This document shows, piece after piece, positions 16,738 through 25,741 of a stretch of 64,000 bases of DNA; the stretch's first letter is position 1; every line of letters starts with the position of its first letter. Made by a program: the position numbers and the translations under genes. The notes beneath the pieces are model-generated. The model was not told where the DNA came from. It saw only the letters and a program-made list of their open reading frames with translations, and searched no databases. The DNA comes from Verrucomicrobiales bacterium. Its GTDB lineage: Bacteria > Verrucomicrobiota > Verrucomicrobiia > Limisphaerales > J093. Where the stretch lies: the NCBI GenBank assembly GCA_024233215.1, contig JACKPW010000002.1, forward strand, positions 534,583 through 598,582. The letters run 5' to 3'.

Positions 16738-17696
16738 AGGAAGACGGCGTCACCCGTGGATGGGAAACGGTTTGCCGGCTCGCGGAGACGGATTCCAACA
16801 ACTACCGCACGGTCTGGCTGGATGACGCCGGTGAGACGCCGATGCATTTCCGGTGTATCCCAGCCGGGGAGTTCCTCATGGGGTCACGGGGATACGGCAA
16901 CGACGAAGAGCCCCGGCATCGCGTCGTCATTCCCGAGGCATTCCACCTGGCGTGCTTTCCAGTGACGCAGCAGCAGTGGCGCGTGCTCATGGGCACGACG
17001 CCACGGGAGCTGAAGGGCAAGGGGGACAGCTATGGTGAGGTGACCGCCGAGGGTGGCTTGCACCCGATGAGTTTCGCCAACTTCCACGATGCCGGGGAGT
17101 TTCTTGAAGCCCTGCGACTTCGGCCCGGCGGGGAACTGGCCCGGCTGCCGTGTGAGGCGGAATGGGAGTATGCGTGCCGCGCGGGGACAACCACGGAATA
17201 CCACAACGGGGATGGGGAAGCGGCCTTGCGTGAGGTCGGATGGTATGGCGGGAACTCGGTGCAGCGGACCCACCCGGTTGGCGGAAAGGCGCCGAACGAC
17301 TGGGGTCTGTACGACATGCACGGGAATGTGTGGGAATGGTGCGCCGACGCGCATGACAGCACTGCCTACGCCCGACGACCCGATGGGTGGATCGCCAGGG
17401 CATGGGAAACCGATAGCAAGGACCCGGTCCGCGTGTTCCGCGGCGGCTCCTGGATCAACTCGGCCTGGGGGTGCCGCTCCGCCTTCCGCTTCGGGAGGCG
17501 TCCGCGCAACCGCGGCTGGATCCAGGGTTTCCGGGTTCTGTTGGGGTCCCCCGGTCCGGTGGCGGAGCCGGGTACAGGTGGGAGCGGAGGCCGGGAGGGA
17601 GCGCGAGTGAGGGACGAGCGAGCAGGCGACCGGAAGGCCGGAGCGGGCGGACTGGCGGGGCTGCGGATGCCCCGGGAAAGGAGAGACACGGATTGA
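16734..17696 (+). CDS. DGR target protein 2: FGE-sulfatase fold with variable region VR2
   Basis: 320 residues from a GTG that overlaps the RT stop. Core motifs: FRCIPAGEFLMGSRGYGNDE, FPVTQQQWRVLMG, MSFANFHDAGEFLEALR, RLPCEAEWEYACRAGT, WGLYDMHGNVWEWCADA, then RVFRGGSWINSAWGCRSAFR and GFRVLLGS. As in target 1 the first catalytic FGE cysteine is missing, so a binding rather than enzymatic role is likely. VR2 is 17420-17554. The tail after VR2 is nearly the same as in target 1 and stops in the ACACGGATTGA repeat. The N-terminal ~45 residues (WETVCRLAETDSNNYRTVWL) have no counterpart in target 1. Confidence 0.85.
   Translation: MKEDGVTRGWETVCRLAETDSNNYRTVWLDDAGETPMHFRCIPAGEFLMGSRGYGNDEEPRHRVVIPEAFHLACFPVTQQQWRVLMGTTPRELKGKGDSYGEVTAEGGLHPMSFANFHDAGEFLEALRLRPGGELARLPCEAEWEYACRAGTTTEYHNGDGEAALREVGWYGGNSVQRTHPVGGKAPNDWGLYDMHGNVWEWCADAHDSTAYARRPDGWIARAWETDSKDPVRVFRGGSWINSAWGCRSAFRFGRRPRNRGWIQGFRVLLGSPGPVAEPGTGGSGGREGARVRDERAGDRKAGAGGLAGLRMPRERRDTD
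17420..17554 (+). repeat. DGR variable region VR2
   Basis: 135 bases matching the TR. I count 17 substitutions, all at TR adenines: AAC to GTC, ATC to TTC, AAC to ATC, ACG to TCG, AGG to TGG, AGG to GGG, TAC to TTC, AAC to TTC, AGG to GGG, CAT to CGT, AAC to GGC, AGG to TGG, AAC to ATC and CAA to CAG. It differs from VR1 at several of these, so the two targets were diversified separately. Confidence 0.93.
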
Positions 17697-17714
17697 CACG
17701 GACTGGCACGGATT
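17686..17714. repeat. ACACGGATT short direct repeats, copy 2
   Basis: ACACGGATTGACACGGACTGG and a following CACGGATT. It supplies the TGA stop of target gene 2, just as copy 1 supplies the stop of target gene 1. Confidence 0.65.
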
Positions 17715-17800
17715 CTGATTGGGGAGCACACCCGGCCTCGGGTGTCGTTCGACGCGGCTCGCGTCGAACCCGCAGATCCTGCACCCGGCCCGGCCCGTGG

Positions 17801-18019
17801 GTAGCGCAGATTTCCAAATCTGCTGTATCGCCGAATTCCATTCGGCAGACCGCCCGGATTCTCCAGCAGCACCGACCGGAGCCCCACGACTCAGCGGAGC
17901 GGATTTGTGCCACGGACAGCAGGGTCGGTCGCGCAACGGGATCCCGCCAAGCGTCGGGAGTCGCCGGCGGCTTGCGGGTTGGAAACCCGCGATACAGCAG
18001 ATTTGGAAATCCGCGCTAC
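17801..18019. repeat. Dispersed palindromic repeat, GTAGCGCAGAT family, copy 2
   Basis: The two ends are inverted copies (GTAGCGCAGATTTCCAAATC at the left; the right end reads GATTTGGAAATCCGCGCTAC). It also contains CGCCGAATTCCATTCGGC. It fills most of the gap between target 2 and the HRDC gene. A smaller hairpin (GTTCGACGC/GCGTCGAAC) lies just upstream near 17749. Confidence 0.75.
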
Positions 18020-18033
18020 GAGGTGACGGCGAC

Positions 18034-18543
18034 ATGAACTTCCGCGTTTTTCAGTATCCCATTCCCGGGGTGGCGGACCTGGCCGATCTGAACGCGTATC
18101 TGGCCGGCCACCGGGTGCTGGAGGTGCGGCAGCATCTGGTATCGACCCAGAGCGGGGCGACGCTCGTTTTCGTGGTGCAAAGCGTGAGCGCGGGTGCTGC
18201 GGCGCGCCCGGAGTTCGGCGGAGGCGACCGAGGTCGGAAGATCGATTACCGGGCGGAGCTGAGCCCGGAGGATTTCGCCGTCTACAGCCGGCTGCGCGAG
18301 GAACGGAAGAAGCTCGCCGAAGCGGAGGGCGTGCCGGCCTACATGGTCTTCACCAACGAACAACTCGCCTCCCTGGCGCGGAGCCGTCCCGAGACGCTCT
18401 CAGCGATGGGAGGCATCGAGGGGATCGGCAAGGCGCGGATCGAGAAACACGGGGAGCGCCTGTTGAGCCTGATCCATCCACCCACAGCGGAAGCCGGCCC
18501 GGCCGGTGATCCGAATCCCGCCGCTCCGCCCGCGGCGACTTGA
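18034..18543 (+). CDS. HRDC-domain DGR accessory protein
   Basis: 169 residues. The N-terminal half (NFRVFQYPIPGVADLADLNA, then LAGHRVLEVRQHLV) is the small domain found on HRDC proteins in DGR loci. The C-terminal half is an HRDC helical domain (DFAVYSRLREERKKLAEAEG, PAYMVFTNEQLASLA, IEGIGKARIEKHGERLLSLI). Many DGRs carry either Avd or an HRDC protein; no Avd-like gene is visible, so this probably takes the accessory role, perhaps in binding RT or template. It ends 13 bases before the LRR-Roc gene. Confidence 0.85.
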   Translation: MNFRVFQYPIPGVADLADLNAYLAGHRVLEVRQHLVSTQSGATLVFVVQSVSAGAAARPEFGGGDRGRKIDYRAELSPEDFAVYSRLREERKKLAEAEGVPAYMVFTNEQLASLARSRPETLSAMGGIEGIGKARIEKHGERLLSLIHPPTAEAGPAGDPNPAAPPAAT

Positions 18544-20170
18544 AGCCCTTTTCGTCATGAGCAGGCCGTCCAACGATCCGCGAGTCATCCACGAACCAGA
18601 TTCCATAGGTGAGCTGTCGCGATGGAGTCCACGGAACGACGAAATCACAACCATCAATCTGGGCCGGCTGGATGCGAAGGAGCCGCTGACAACCGTCCTG
18701 CCGTCGGACCTTGCCGCGTGTTATCCCAACCTGACCCACCTGCGCCTGTGGCGGCTGGACGTCCGGGAGCTGCCGGTGTTGCCGGAGGGCTTGAAATGGT
18801 TGGAGGTGCGGAAGTGTCCGAATCTGACTGAACTTCTCGACCTGCCGACGGGAGTGGAGGTGTTGGTTTTGGAGGAACTGCCGGAGTTGTCGGACGTTTT
18901 GCTCGCAGGCTCATGCAAGGCGCTTTGGGACTTGAGTTTCAAAGGGTGTTCGGCCTTGTCCGAAGCAGCGATCCAGAGCGTGATGAGGCGGGCTCCCAAC
19001 CTGCGGGAACTGGACCTTTCCAGCACGGCGATCAAGGACATTCGGGCCTGGCCGTCGGGCTTGGAGCGCATCGAGTTGAATGGGTGCAAGGAACTCTGCG
19101 GGCTGCCTGTTGGGTGGCCGCGGCCGCTACGCCGCCTTGGGCTGCGTGGGGCGAAGACACTAGGTTTGCTTCCGAAGTTCCGCTCCTGGCCTGAGTATCT
19201 GGACCTGGCCGGTACCGAGGGCCTGAAGGAGCTGCCGGAACCGTCGCAACTGCGGGAACTGCCGGAACCGCCGAAGGGGCGTACCTTGTTTCTCTACGGC
19301 TCCGGCATTCTTGTCCCTCCTGCGACCGAGCACGGACGAAGCGCCGATGAGAACGTGGCCGAGCGCACGCGGAAGTTCTTTGGGGACCAGGAACTCTGCG
19401 GCTCCGGTGAGGTGAAGCGATGCAAATTGCTGATGCTGGGGAACGGCAGCGCGGGCAAGACCTCCCTCTCGCTGGCACTCGTGGGTGACGACCCGTCCAA
19501 GGCAGAGCAACTGGGAAGCACGCATGGGGTGCAGTTTTGGGACCAGCCCCGCTCAGCCAGGTTGAGGGAGGGGTTTGATGATGTGCAGGTGCAGATCTGG
19601 GATTTTGGTGGGCAGGAGATTTACCACCAAACGCACCAGCTCTTCATGAGCCGGGCGTCCGTGTTTCTCGTGCTCTGGGATCCCAACCAGGATGGGAAAC
19701 AGCCGCGGCCCACGTCGGAAGGTTATCAAGATGTCTGGAGGCGTCTCCGATACTGGCTGGACTTCGTTCATCTGGCCTGCCCGTGGAAGCCTCGCATCGC
19801 GATCGTATGTTCGGGCGATGGCCGCCGGAGAACAGAGGCGCTGGAGCAGCAGTGGAGAAACCAGGTCGGTGAACAACACAGCAAGGAATGCCGCTGCTTC
19901 TACGTGGATTCCTGGAAGAGAACCGGCGAGTTAACAAAGTTGGAGGAATGGTTGGAGGTCAACATCGGCGCGGTGGTGTCCAGTCAAGGGACGGCGGTGC
20001 CGTCCTATTGGGAAATCGCGCAGGACTTGGTGAGCGGGTGGATACAGGAGGGCGCCTTCAACGAGATGAGCCGGGAGGACTTTGCCCGGCATTTGCAGGA
20101 TGCCATCGAGGCCGAACGCGGCCGGCATGAGCAGCTGGATGCCGCGCTGCGAGATGGGTCTTTCGTGCTC

Positions 20171-21488
20171 CACAACTGTCCGGACGTTGAACGGGCCGAA
20201 GACGGGATGAGCCAATGTTTACAGGGCTAGAGCCGGGGTCGAGGGGTGTGAGCGATTTGAAAATCCTGACGGGTTGCTCAGCAAGCGCCGTGCCAGAATT
20301 CTCCGGTGAACGCCGGAAAACTTGTCTTTGCGCAACTCGTCGAACCCATCCACCCGGAGCAATTCCGCCGCTGCGTCCGGCGCTATCGAGGTGAATACAA
20401 GGTGAAGAGCTTTGCCTGTTGGGATCAGTTTCTATGCATGGCGTTTGGCCAGCTCACTTTTCGCGAGAGTCTCCGAGATGTGGAAGTCTGCCTGCGGTCG
20501 CGGGAGGAGCAGCTCTATCATGTCGGAATCCGCGGCCACGTGTCGCATAGCACCCTGGCTGATGCCAACCGGGTTCGAGACTGGAGGATCTACGCCGACC
20601 TGGCGCAGATACTCATTCGCCAAGCAAGGATTCTCTACCAGCAGGAACCGATTGGGATGGAGCTTGAAGAAACGGTTTACGCCTTGGATTCGACCACCAT
20701 CGACCTGTGCTTGAACCTGTTTCCCTGGGCGCGCTTTCGGCGTCACAAGGCGGCAGTGAAGTTGCACACCTTGCTGGACATTCGCGGCTCGATTCCGACA
20801 TTCATCGCGATTTCCCAAGGAAAACAGGCAGATATCCGTGTTCTCGACGTGTTGCTCTTGGAACCGGGCGCCTTCTACGTGATGGACCGAGCCTACGTGG
20901 ATTTCAAGCGACTCTACGCCTTCGTGTTGGCTGGCGCCTTCTTCGTCACTCGCAGCAAGAGACGCATCCGATTCAGCCGCGTCGAGGCACGACCAGTCGA
21001 TTATCCAGCCGGTGTTCGCTATGATCAAATCGTAAGGCTCAAGCGTGGCAGCTCCCGCCGAGACTACCCGGACAAGTTGCGTCGCATCCGCTACTATGAT
21101 GAAGAAACCCGCCGCGACCTGGTCTTTCTGACCAACAACCTATCTCTCCCGGCAATTGTCATTGCCTTCCTCTACAAGTGCCGATGGAGGGTGGAGTTGT
21201 TCTTCAAGTGGATCAAACAGAACCTCCGGATCAAGCACTTCTACGGGACCAGCGACAACGCCGTGAAGACTCAGGTGTGGATTTCGGTGTGCGTCTACGT
21301 CCTCGTCGCGATTCTCCGGAAGCGGGTTGGCGCGGAGCGCAGCCTCTCGGAAATCATACAAATCCTCAGCGTCAATGCATTCGAGAAAGTGCCTCTGCAC
21401 GAGCTGCTTACAGATTCCAGCAACAAGACTACGACACCCCACTTCTCTAACCAGTTGATGCTGTGGGACTAATATCCGGACAGTTGTG
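20171..21488 (+). mobile_element. IS4-family insertion sequence (1318 bp)
   Basis: Perfect 13-base terminal inverted repeats CACAACTGTCCGG at both ends and a 9-base target duplication TTCGTGCTC (20162-20170 and 21489-21497). It encodes one DDE transposase. It is inserted in the COR region of the LRR-Roc-COR-TIR gene. The first ~135 bases are noncoding and a related copy of them lies inverted at 23202-23337. Confidence 0.92.
20306..21472 (+). CDS. IS4-family transposase
   Basis: 388 residues from a GTG. DDE residues are in typical settings: YALDSTTIDLCLNLFPWA, YVMDRAYVDFKRLY and the RWRVELFFKWIKQNLRIKHF box (YREK-like, catalytic Glu). The N-terminal FACWDQFLCMAFGQLTFRES segment is typical of the DUF4372 domain found in this IS4 subgroup. 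It looks intact. Confidence 0.92.
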   Translation: MNAGKLVFAQLVEPIHPEQFRRCVRRYRGEYKVKSFACWDQFLCMAFGQLTFRESLRDVEVCLRSREEQLYHVGIRGHVSHSTLADANRVRDWRIYADLAQILIRQARILYQQEPIGMELEETVYALDSTTIDLCLNLFPWARFRRHKAAVKLHTLLDIRGSIPTFIAISQGKQADIRVLDVLLLEPGAFYVMDRAYVDFKRLYAFVLAGAFFVTRSKRRIRFSRVEARPVDYPAGVRYDQIVRLKRGSSRRDYPDKLRRIRYYDEETRRDLVFLTNNLSLPAIVIAFLYKCRWRVELFFKWIKQNLRIKHFYGTSDNAVKTQVWISVCVYVLVAILRKRVGAERSLSEIIQILSVNAFEKVPLHELLTDSSNKTTTPHFSNQLMLWD

Positions 21489-22919
21489 TTCGTGCTCGAT
21501 GAGGAACGGTTGCGGCGCACGCTGGAGTTCCTGGCCAACAGCGGCTGGATTTACTGGGATGCCAAGCTCTTCGAACAACGGGTGATCATTGGCCAGAAGT
21601 GGGCGCTGGAGGGCATCTACAGCGTGCTCGACCGACGCGAGAAGAGCGACATTTTCAGACGACTGGCGCGGAGTGACGGAATGTTCACCGCTCGGGAATT
21701 GAATGAATGGGTCTGGGCGGAGAAAGGATATTCCCCGACCAGCAAGCGTTGCTATTAAGCTTCATGCAGCAGGCCGGGGTCTGCTTCACCTTGGCTCGGC
21801 ACGGCGAGAACTGGTGGAAGGAGACCCTTTACAGCACGTTCATGCACTTGCCCACCGCCAAGGAGGCGCGTTTCCAGCGGCATTTTGACAATGCCGACCT
21901 GACTGCCGACGCTGAGGAGCCGGTGAAGCACAAGCAACTACATCGGGGTCACTGGAACCAGGTTCTCAAGTCGCTCGGGGAGACGTACGGCACGGATGGG
22001 AGCTACGCGGCGGACGGGTTTGAGATGATCAACAAGGAAGCGCAGCACGTGTGCTTGATTGTTGATTTCGAGCCCGAAGGACTTGGCGGCGAGATTCATG
22101 TCCAAGTCTCAGGCAAGGAGGCAAAGGAACTGGCGAAGAAACTGGCGAGCCATGTGCGGAAGTTTCTGCCTCCCGAGGGCTGGACTGCCGCGGAGCCTGA
22201 AAGCGCCGACGATGGCAAGACCCCGGCCGGGGAGGCACCGAACCGGATTCAACTGTTCATCTCCTACGCCTGGAACCCGCGTACCCAGGCACTCGCCAGG
22301 GAAGGACTGGTGGACGCTCCCGTGCCGCTCGAGTACGAGAAGCCGGTGGAAGTGATTGAGGAAGGGCTCAAGGAGGAATCCGCCGTTCTGGAGGTGCTGA
22401 GGGATAAGTCCACGCTGAAGGAAGGTGATGATGTCATGGAGTTCATCAACCTTTGCCGGAGAGCCCACAAGGTGCTGGTGGTGCACAGCGACAAATGCTG
22501 GAGGTCGCCGTTTTGCCTCTATGAGTTGACACAGGTACTGCGGACCTTCCAGCACCGCCCGGAAACGAGAAACGATGTCGTCATGTTTCTTGAGATGCCG
22601 ACAAGCCAGGTGTTCGGAGCGGGCAAGGCGGAAGACTACTACACGGAGTGGGTGGGCAAGAGCCAGCGGAAGTTCCTGCCGGCAATGATGACGGACGAGG
22701 CGGGGACGACGCAGGACAAGCTGATGGCGGACATCCACGTGCTGTTTTTCAACCTGATACCTGAGATACACAAATCCGGTCGTCGCAAGCGATGGGAGGA
22801 GCTAACACCTGACAGTTTCGTCGAGTGGGTGAGGGGGTTTTGTCTGAAGGCGAGGCTTCCGCAATTGCCGTCTGTGACCTAGGTTTCCCATCCGCTCCCA
22901 TCCCCATCCCAGGTTCCAC

Positions 22920-23201
22920 ATGCCCACTCCACCCATCCTCCCCACGCCGCGCGAGATGATCGCCCACCTGGACACGCGGGTGCATGGGCAGACGCGCAGG
23001 CCAAGCAGGACCTGGCGGTGGCGGTGTACAGTCATTACCTGTCCCAGGCGTTGCAGGGAACGGACGGGGAGGACCCGGGCCGGTTTCACGTTCTGCTGAT
23101 CGGGCCGACCGGTGTGGGAAGACGTATCTGGTGAAGACGCTGGGCGAGTTTCTCCGGGGTGCCGGTGGGCTTTGCCAGCGCGGCGGGCCTCGTGGAAAGC
23201 G
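22920..23201 (+). pseudogene. ClpX-like AAA+ ATPase, frameshifted N-terminal remnant
   Basis: Starts MPTPPILPTPREMIAHLDTR and VHGQ, the usual opening of ClpX-type AAA+ proteins. It then needs frame changes to continue AKQDLAVAVYSHYLSQAL, FHVLLIGPTGVG, (K)TYLVKTLGEFL and GVPVGFASAAGLVESG. One shift destroys the Walker A lysine codon. The remnant stops where the IS4-end fragment begins. It lies 37 bases after the TIR gene in the same direction, so it may once have belonged to the same operon. Confidence 0.7.
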
Positions 23202-23337
23202 GTTCACCGGAGAACAGCGTGGCACGGCGCTTGATCCGCAACCCGTCAGGATTTTCAAATCGGCACCCTCGACCCCGGCTCTAGCCCGTAAACATTGGCT
23301 CATCCCGTCATCGGCCCGTTCAACGTCCGGACAAGTT
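23202..23337 (-). mobile_element. Solo end of an IS4-type element
   Basis: An inverted, slightly diverged copy of the first ~135 bases of the IS at 20171-21488, ending with the terminal repeat core (GTCCGGACAAGTTG on the plus strand). No transposase follows; the ClpX-like remnant abuts its inner end. It probably marks a past deletion or rearrangement. Confidence 0.7.
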
Positions 23338-23399
23338 GACGCCAGTGCAGACCAACCCCCTTCTTCCTCGCCTCGGCCTGTGTATAATCCCAGGCCAAC

Positions 23400-25184
23400 A
23401 TGTTCCTCAAGGTCAGCAAGCGCTTCAAGGACGGCAAGGAGCATCGCTACTGGAGCCTGGTGGAAAACCGGCGGGTCGATAGCGGACGCAAGGTGGTGCA
23501 GCGGCACGTGTTGTATCTGGGAGAGATCAACTCCTCTCAACAGGCGGCCTGGCGCAAGACCATTGAAGTCTTTGAAACCGGTTCAGCCAAGGCGCGCACC
23601 GTCGCCCTCTTTCCCGACGAGCGTTCTCCCGCAGTGGATGACGACAAGATCGTACGCATCCGTTTGGACCAGTTGGAACTGCGCCGGCCTCGGCAATGGG
23701 GCGCGTGCTGGCTGGCGAGTGTTCTCTACCAAAAGCTCGGATTGGACGAGTTCTGGATCGAACATCTTCCGGTCAGCCGCAAAGGCACTCGATGGGATCA
23801 GGTGCTGCAAACCCTGGTGAGCTATCGGCTCATCGATCCGGGCAGCGAATGGCGTCTGCACCGGGAATGGTTCGACAAGAGCGCGATGGTCGATTTGCTC
23901 GGGGCCGATTACCGCCTGGCCGGCGACGACACCCTCTACCGCTGTCTGGATCAACTGGTGGAGCACAAGCCGGCGCTTTTCTCGCACTTGCAGCAGCGGT
24001 GGAGGGATCTGTTCGCGGCGCGCTTTGACGTGTTGCTCTACGATCTGACCAGCACGTATTTCGAAAGCGATCCGCCCTTTGCGCAAGGCGACAAGCGCCG
24101 TTTTGGCTACAGTCGCGACAAGCGCTTCGATTGTGTGCAGGTGGTCATTGCGCTGGTGGTCACGCCGGAGGGATTTCCGCTGGGATACGAAGTGCTTCCG
24201 GGAAACACGCTCGACAAGCAGACGCTCGGCTCAGCGCTGGCCTCGATTGAAGCGCAGTATGGCAAGGCGCGGCGGGTGTGGGTGATGGACCGGGGGATTC
24301 CCACCGAAGAAACCCTCGAGCAGATGCGCCGGAGCGATCCATCGGTCAGCTATCTGGTGGGCACGCCCAAGGGCCGTTTGAGTAAACTCGAAGCCACGCT
24401 GACCGAGCGACCGTGGCACCGAGTGCGCGATGGAATCACCGTCAAGCTGCTGCCGCACCAGGGCGAGTGCTATGTGTTTGCGCAGAGCGCGGCACGGATC
24501 GACAAGGAACGGGCGATGCGACGGCGCCAACTCAAGGCCTTGTGGAAGCGGTTGCCGGAGTTGCGCCAGATGAAGCATCTCAAACGGGATGAACTGCTGA
24601 TGAAACTCGGCGCCGCCCGCCAGCAATGGCCGTCGGCCTGGCGCTTGGTGGCCATCCGCGTGCCCCAGAAGGATGAGGCAATCAGCGAGCAGAGCTTCAC
24701 GTGGCGGTTGCGCAAAGCCAAGCTACGGCAGGTGCGCCGTCGCGAAGGACGCTATCTGTTGCGCACCAACCTAACCGAGGAGGATCCGGTCAAGCTCTGG
24801 GAATACTATACCCAACTGACGCAGGTGGAGGAGGCCTTCAAGAACCTCAAGGGGGATCTGGCGTTGCGTCCGGTTTACCACCAAAGAGAGGATCGCATTG
24901 AAGCGCACATCTTCGTGGCCTTCCTGGCGTATTGCCTGCATGTGACGTTGCGTCGGTGGCTGCGGGATCTGGCCCCGGGACTCACGCCTCGCGCCGTGCT
25001 GGAGAAATTTGCAGCAGTGCAGATGATCGATGTGCATCTGCCGACGACCGACCATCGCCACGTCATCCTGCCACGCTACACCCAACCGGAGAAGGAGCTT
25101 CAAGTGTTGCTGGACCGAATGAAGCTCAGGTTGCCCGAGCAGCCACCGCCTCGGATTACGGCATCGGGCAGGCTGGTCCATTGA
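23400..25184 (+). CDS. IS1634-family transposase
   Basis: 594 residues, clearly homologous along its length to the 593-residue transposases at 36910 and 42981 but not identical. Features: LLYDLTSTYFESDPPFA, VWVMDRGIPTEETLEQM, YYTQLTQVEEAFKNLKGDLA with the acidic residues of the DDE core, and the C-terminal LAPGLTPRAVLEKFAAVQMI segment. It appears full length. Confidence 0.9.
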   Translation: MFLKVSKRFKDGKEHRYWSLVENRRVDSGRKVVQRHVLYLGEINSSQQAAWRKTIEVFETGSAKARTVALFPDERSPAVDDDKIVRIRLDQLELRRPRQWGACWLASVLYQKLGLDEFWIEHLPVSRKGTRWDQVLQTLVSYRLIDPGSEWRLHREWFDKSAMVDLLGADYRLAGDDTLYRCLDQLVEHKPALFSHLQQRWRDLFAARFDVLLYDLTSTYFESDPPFAQGDKRRFGYSRDKRFDCVQVVIALVVTPEGFPLGYEVLPGNTLDKQTLGSALASIEAQYGKARRVWVMDRGIPTEETLEQMRRSDPSVSYLVGTPKGRLSKLEATLTERPWHRVRDGITVKLLPHQGECYVFAQSAARIDKERAMRRRQLKALWKRLPELRQMKHLKRDELLMKLGAARQQWPSAWRLVAIRVPQKDEAISEQSFTWRLRKAKLRQVRRREGRYLLRTNLTEEDPVKLWEYYTQLTQVEEAFKNLKGDLALRPVYHQREDRIEAHIFVAFLAYCLHVTLRRWLRDLAPGLTPRAVLEKFAAVQMIDVHLPTTDHRHVILPRYTQPEKELQVLLDRMKLRLPEQPPPRITASGRLVH

Positions 25185-25224
25185 GTCGCTGTAGTGCAGA
25201 CCTTCTCGATCCTTGCGTTGATTA

Positions 25225-25258
25225 CCAACCTCTTACGTCTTCACACTCCCCGAATAGC
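25225..25258 (+). repeat. 34-bp direct repeat flanking the IS66-like element, left copy
   Basis: Identical to 28735-28768 over all 34 bases (begins CCAACCTCTTACG, ends CCCGAATAGC). It directly abuts the left terminal repeat of the IS66-like element. IS66 elements normally duplicate 8 bases. Confidence 0.9.
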
Positions 25259-25318
25259 GTGTTGCTTCGGCAAGAGTGCGTGAGCCGATTTTCGGGTCCG
25301 GCGTAGGCTGGGCCGCAG

Positions 25319-25741
25319 ATGAAGGCGACGAAGTCAGCAGCGGCCGAGGAAGTCATCGGGCGGGACACGGAACTGAGCGAGTTGGCCCGCCGGCTCAGGC
25401 AATGGCGTGGGCGACAACGCTCCCAGGGACCGCTTCCGCAGTGGGTGTGGGACAAGGCGACCGAAGCGGCGTGTGAGCACGGAGTCAGTCGGGTGGCCCG
25501 GGTGCTGCGGCTCGATTACTACAAGCTCAAGCGGCGAGTGGCCGTGCTTCCTGCCGAAGCCGGAGCCAACGGCGCCCCTCCCGGGTTCGTGGAGCTGAGC
25601 GTCAACCCGAGGCCGTCCATCCCGAGCGAATGGACGCTCGAACTGTCCGATCCCCAGGGCCGAAAGCTGACTCTGCGGGGACCGAGCGAGCCGTCGGGTT
25701 GGCGGGACGTGGCCCATGCTTTCTGGCCGGAGGAAGCATGA
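25319..25741 (+). CDS. tnpA: IS66 accessory protein TnpA-like
   Basis: 140 residues, first gene of the IS66-like element, overlapping tnpB by 4 bases (ATGA). The N-terminal part is helix-turn-helix-like (VWDKATEAACEHGVSRVARV, LRLDYYKLKRRV). The C-terminal part (GFVELSVNPRP, WTLELSDPQGRKLTLRG) resembles the usual TnpA tail. It probably binds the element ends. Confidence 0.75.
   Translation: MKATKSAAAEEVIGRDTELSELARRLRQWRGRQRSQGPLPQWVWDKATEAACEHGVSRVARVLRLDYYKLKRRVAVLPAEAGANGAPPGFVELSVNPRPSIPSEWTLELSDPQGRKLTLRGPSEPSGWRDVAHAFWPEEA

Larger units (their letters stand above)
18557..22882 (+). pseudogene. LRR-Roc-COR-TIR protein, broken by an IS4-type insertion and a frameshift
   Basis: Removing the IS (20171-21488) and one copy of its 9-base target duplication restores the frame (SFVL joined to DEERL). 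The rebuilt protein has leucine-rich repeats (about 1-270), a Roc GTPase with Walker A GNGSAGKTS near residue 295 and DFGGQE, then a COR-like region (ERLRRTLEFLANSGWIYWD). A second lesion at a CCCC run near 21737-21741 shifts the frame; downstream DQQALLLSFMQQ continues the COR part. A TIR domain follows (about 22245-22700): LFISYAW, a GDDVMEFINLC helix, and CWRSPFCLYEL with the Glu expected for NAD cleavage. Roc-COR-TIR proteins are signal-gated NADase-type effectors in related systems. The upstream GTG at 18506 is a less likely start. Confidence 0.85.
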
